Positions 15,060 to 16,702 of a stretch of DNA of 16,702 bases are shown piece by piece. The stretch's first letter is position 1; each line of letters starts with the position of its first letter. The stretch is from G039029935 sp039029935 (GTDB lineage Bacteria; Chloroflexota; Anaerolineae; Caldilineales; Caldilineaceae), in NCBI GenBank assembly GCA_039029935.1, contig JBCCFC010000118.1, positions 1 through 16,702 of the forward strand, in the 5' to 3' direction. The notes beneath the pieces are model-generated. The model searched no databases. It had not been told where the DNA came from and saw only the letters and a list, made by a program, of their open reading frames with translations. A program made the translations under genes and the position numbers.

Positions 15060-16702
15060 ATGATGAATGCCCAAACATTTACAACAGAGCTTCTCGCGCA
15101 AAGCGATCTGCAATCTGTAGGCATCTGGTTGGACCAGATGCAACATCTGTGGGGTAATACCATATATGCAGATGAAGTCATTGAGTTGTTAAGGCAAGAT
15201 GCCTATCAAAAACTGTATTCTGACCTTGAAGCCTCTCGGCAGACAGCAAATGTTATGTTCTTATTTGCTGACTATACAAAAGAGCCAACGCATCGTGCGT
15301 TGGCTCTTCGTACACGTGCAAACGCATACTATGTTGGTGATGGCAATTATCGGGCTGCATTGAGTGATTTCGATGACGCTCACACTATCTATCATGAACA
15401 GAACAATGAGCTTGGTTGTGCATTGGTAGCCATCGGTCGATGTATAGTGATGTTTTATTTGGGGCAAACAGATGCCGCTTTTGAGCAAGGTATCTGGGCG
15501 CAGGGTATACTAATTGCATATCAACAAAGCGAGCGCGCGGCAGCCATCTCCACCAATATCGGCACGATGTATGATAAACTTTGGGATTCCCCCAAAGCAC
15601 TGCAATATTGGGAGGAGGCATTAGATCTCTGTCCCAAAAATAATCGGCAATTATATGCCCAAATTTTGCTCAATCAATCACTTGCATTGCGTAATTTAGG
15701 ACAATTTGAGACAGCTATTCAGTGCGCAGAAGACGCCTATGAGATATTCCTTCAATTGAACAAAACCGCCAGCGCAAATCGTTCACAGCAGAGTATTGCT
15801 GTTTCATATTTGGTAAAAGGGCGATATAATGAAGCTTTTGACATCTTAACGAAAGTTAAAGAAGTCTGGATTAAAGATCAACGATGGTATGATACTATCT
15901 ATGTGGATCTCTATATGTTAGACGCACTGTTAAAAATTTATCGTTACCAAGAGGTGATTGACCGCAGTGGCTATATCGAGCAGCAGTTTAGGGAGCTAGG
16001 GGTCCATGTTGAAGCTGCCCTAATTTTATTAACAAAGGCCAGAGCACATATAGGGCTTGCCCAATATGTAGAAGCTGAGAATAGCCTGAAGTTAGCAAAA
16101 GAGCGATTTTCAACACATGGCAATCAATTGGCAGTCAAACGTATCAACCTAGAGCTTGCGTCGATTCTTGTTATGCAAACGCATTGGGATGATGCACGAA
16201 AATTAGTGCAGGATGGCCTTGATTATTTCAGTGAACATAAATTTTTTGCTGATGAAACGTATGCTCGTCTATTACTCTATCAAATCGCCCTCGATACGGA
16301 CAATCATGCCCTTGCCCAATCTCACATAGACCATGCCTTCGCCCGTGCTATACAAATGGGAAATCCACAGTTGCTGTATCGGTGTCATTATGCACAAGGC
16401 ATACTTTTGTCACGAATGAGCCAAAATGTGAACGCATTAGCCGCTTACCAAGAGGCAGTTGCACAGATTAATTACCTTCAAAATGGGCTGATGATTGATC
16501 ATCGCATCGAGTTCATCGCACACCACTATGAAATTTATACGCAGATTGTCGAGCTATGTTTGCAATTAAATCGATTTGACGATGCGCTTACCTATGTCGA
16601 ACAGGCCAAATCGCGCACACTGCTTGATCTCTTATCACACCGTATTGATTTGCAGATTGAAGCGAAAAAAGCAGATGATCAAGCATTGATTGAGAATTTA
16701 CG
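15060..16702 (+). CDS. TPR-repeat protein, probable TPR-CHAT caspase-like protease, 3' end outside the window (547 codons seen)
   Basis: A stop codon at 15045-15047 leaves the ATG at 15060 (or the next codon) as the first start. The ribosome site is weak (AACGAG). The visible part is almost entirely paired helices of about 36-40 residues, roughly eleven tetratricopeptide-like repeats: for example RALALRTRANAYYVGDGNYRAALSDF, LLNQSLALRNLGQFETAIQCAEDAYEIF, ALLKIYRYQEVIDRSGYIEQQF, YAQGILLSRMSQNVNALAAYQEAV. The last one reads EQAKSRTLLDLL (514-525), the sequence that in CHAT proteins (caspase-HetF-associated with TPRs) marks the passage from TPRs to the protease domain. The His/Cys catalytic pair would lie to the right of the window and is not seen, so the CHAT call rests on this junction motif and on architecture. 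It is 76 bases after the anti-sigma-like gene on the same strand and probably in the same operon. Confidence 0.75.
   Translation, partial: MMNAQTFTTELLAQSDLQSVGIWLDQMQHLWGNTIYADEVIELLRQDAYQKLYSDLEASRQTANVMFLFADYTKEPTHRALALRTRANAYYVGDGNYRAALSDFDDAHTIYHEQNNELGCALVAIGRCIVMFYLGQTDAAFEQGIWAQGILIAYQQSERAAAISTNIGTMYDKLWDSPKALQYWEEALDLCPKNNRQLYAQILLNQSLALRNLGQFETAIQCAEDAYEIFLQLNKTASANRSQQSIAVSYLVKGRYNEAFDILTKVKEVWIKDQRWYDTIYVDLYMLDALLKIYRYQEVIDRSGYIEQQFRELGVHVEAALILLTKARAHIGLAQYVEAENSLKLAKERFSTHGNQLAVKRINLELASILVMQTHWDDARKLVQDGLDYFSEHKFFADETYARLLLYQIALDTDNHALAQSHIDHAFARAIQMGNPQLLYRCHYAQGILLSRMSQNVNALAAYQEAVAQINYLQNGLMIDHRIEFIAHHYEIYTQIVELCLQLNRFDDALTYVEQAKSRTLLDLLSHRIDLQIEAKKADDQALIENL

Noticed and set aside
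13297..16702. Part of a type III-E CRISPR system
   Set aside because: Only the protease/sigma logic is similar. No gRAMP effector, Csx30 homologue by sequence, adaptation gene or array is visible in the window.

Overview
The window looks like a piece of a Chloroflexota chromosome (Anaerolineae/Ardenticatenia-like). This is inferred from gene content: a secreted WD40 protein with a C-terminal EWAQYF...EPYRETC tail, a giant DUF11/SdrD-B surface protein ending in a FLPVVTR-type tail, an Rpn-family nuclease, a sigma-like/zinc-anti-sigma-like/TPR-CHAT-like gene set, and many short tandem repeats. No rRNA, tRNA, CRISPR array or cas gene is visible.

Layout. Positions 1-13023 are read almost entirely on the minus strand. 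In transcription order these genes are an S58/P1-family N-terminal-nucleophile hydrolase (13023-11926), a glutaredoxin-like protein (11820-11536) ending at a strong terminator (11460-11499), a gene-free AT-rich stretch of about 0.9 kb with a large hairpin and a palindromic element, a 1626-aa secreted/surface protein (10484-5604) ending at a perfect 23-bp hairpin, an Rpn/YhgA-like PD-(D/E)XK nuclease with its own near-consensus promoter (5447-4209), a dihydrodipicolinate-synthase-family aldolase lacking the substrate arginine of true DapA (4096-3197), and an exported WD40 propeller protein (3103-146). The WD40 gene ends inside a 15-bp minisatellite that runs off the left edge.

From 13297 to the right edge the genes run on the plus strand and form a compact cluster: an ECF-like sigma protein (13297-14079), a soluble protein with a zinc-anti-sigma signature and a C-terminal beta-type domain (14111-14983), and a TPR protein cut by the window edge just where a CHAT caspase-like protease domain would begin (15060-16702). 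The leader of this cluster carries overlapping inverted repeats (13212-13259).

The cluster is the most interesting part. It suggests a protease-gated transcription switch: a TPR sensor plus CHAT protease acts on an anti-sigma-like protein that holds a sigma-like factor. This resembles in logic, but not in genetic context, the Csx29/Csx30/CASP-sigma module of type III-E CRISPR systems. The idea is an inference from domain order; the protease catalytic residues lie outside the window. A second theme is repeat expansion. The WD40 gene has three in-frame 15-bp tandem tracts plus the 15-bp array at its stop codon, and the hydrolase gene ends inside an inverted pair of heptanucleotide arrays.
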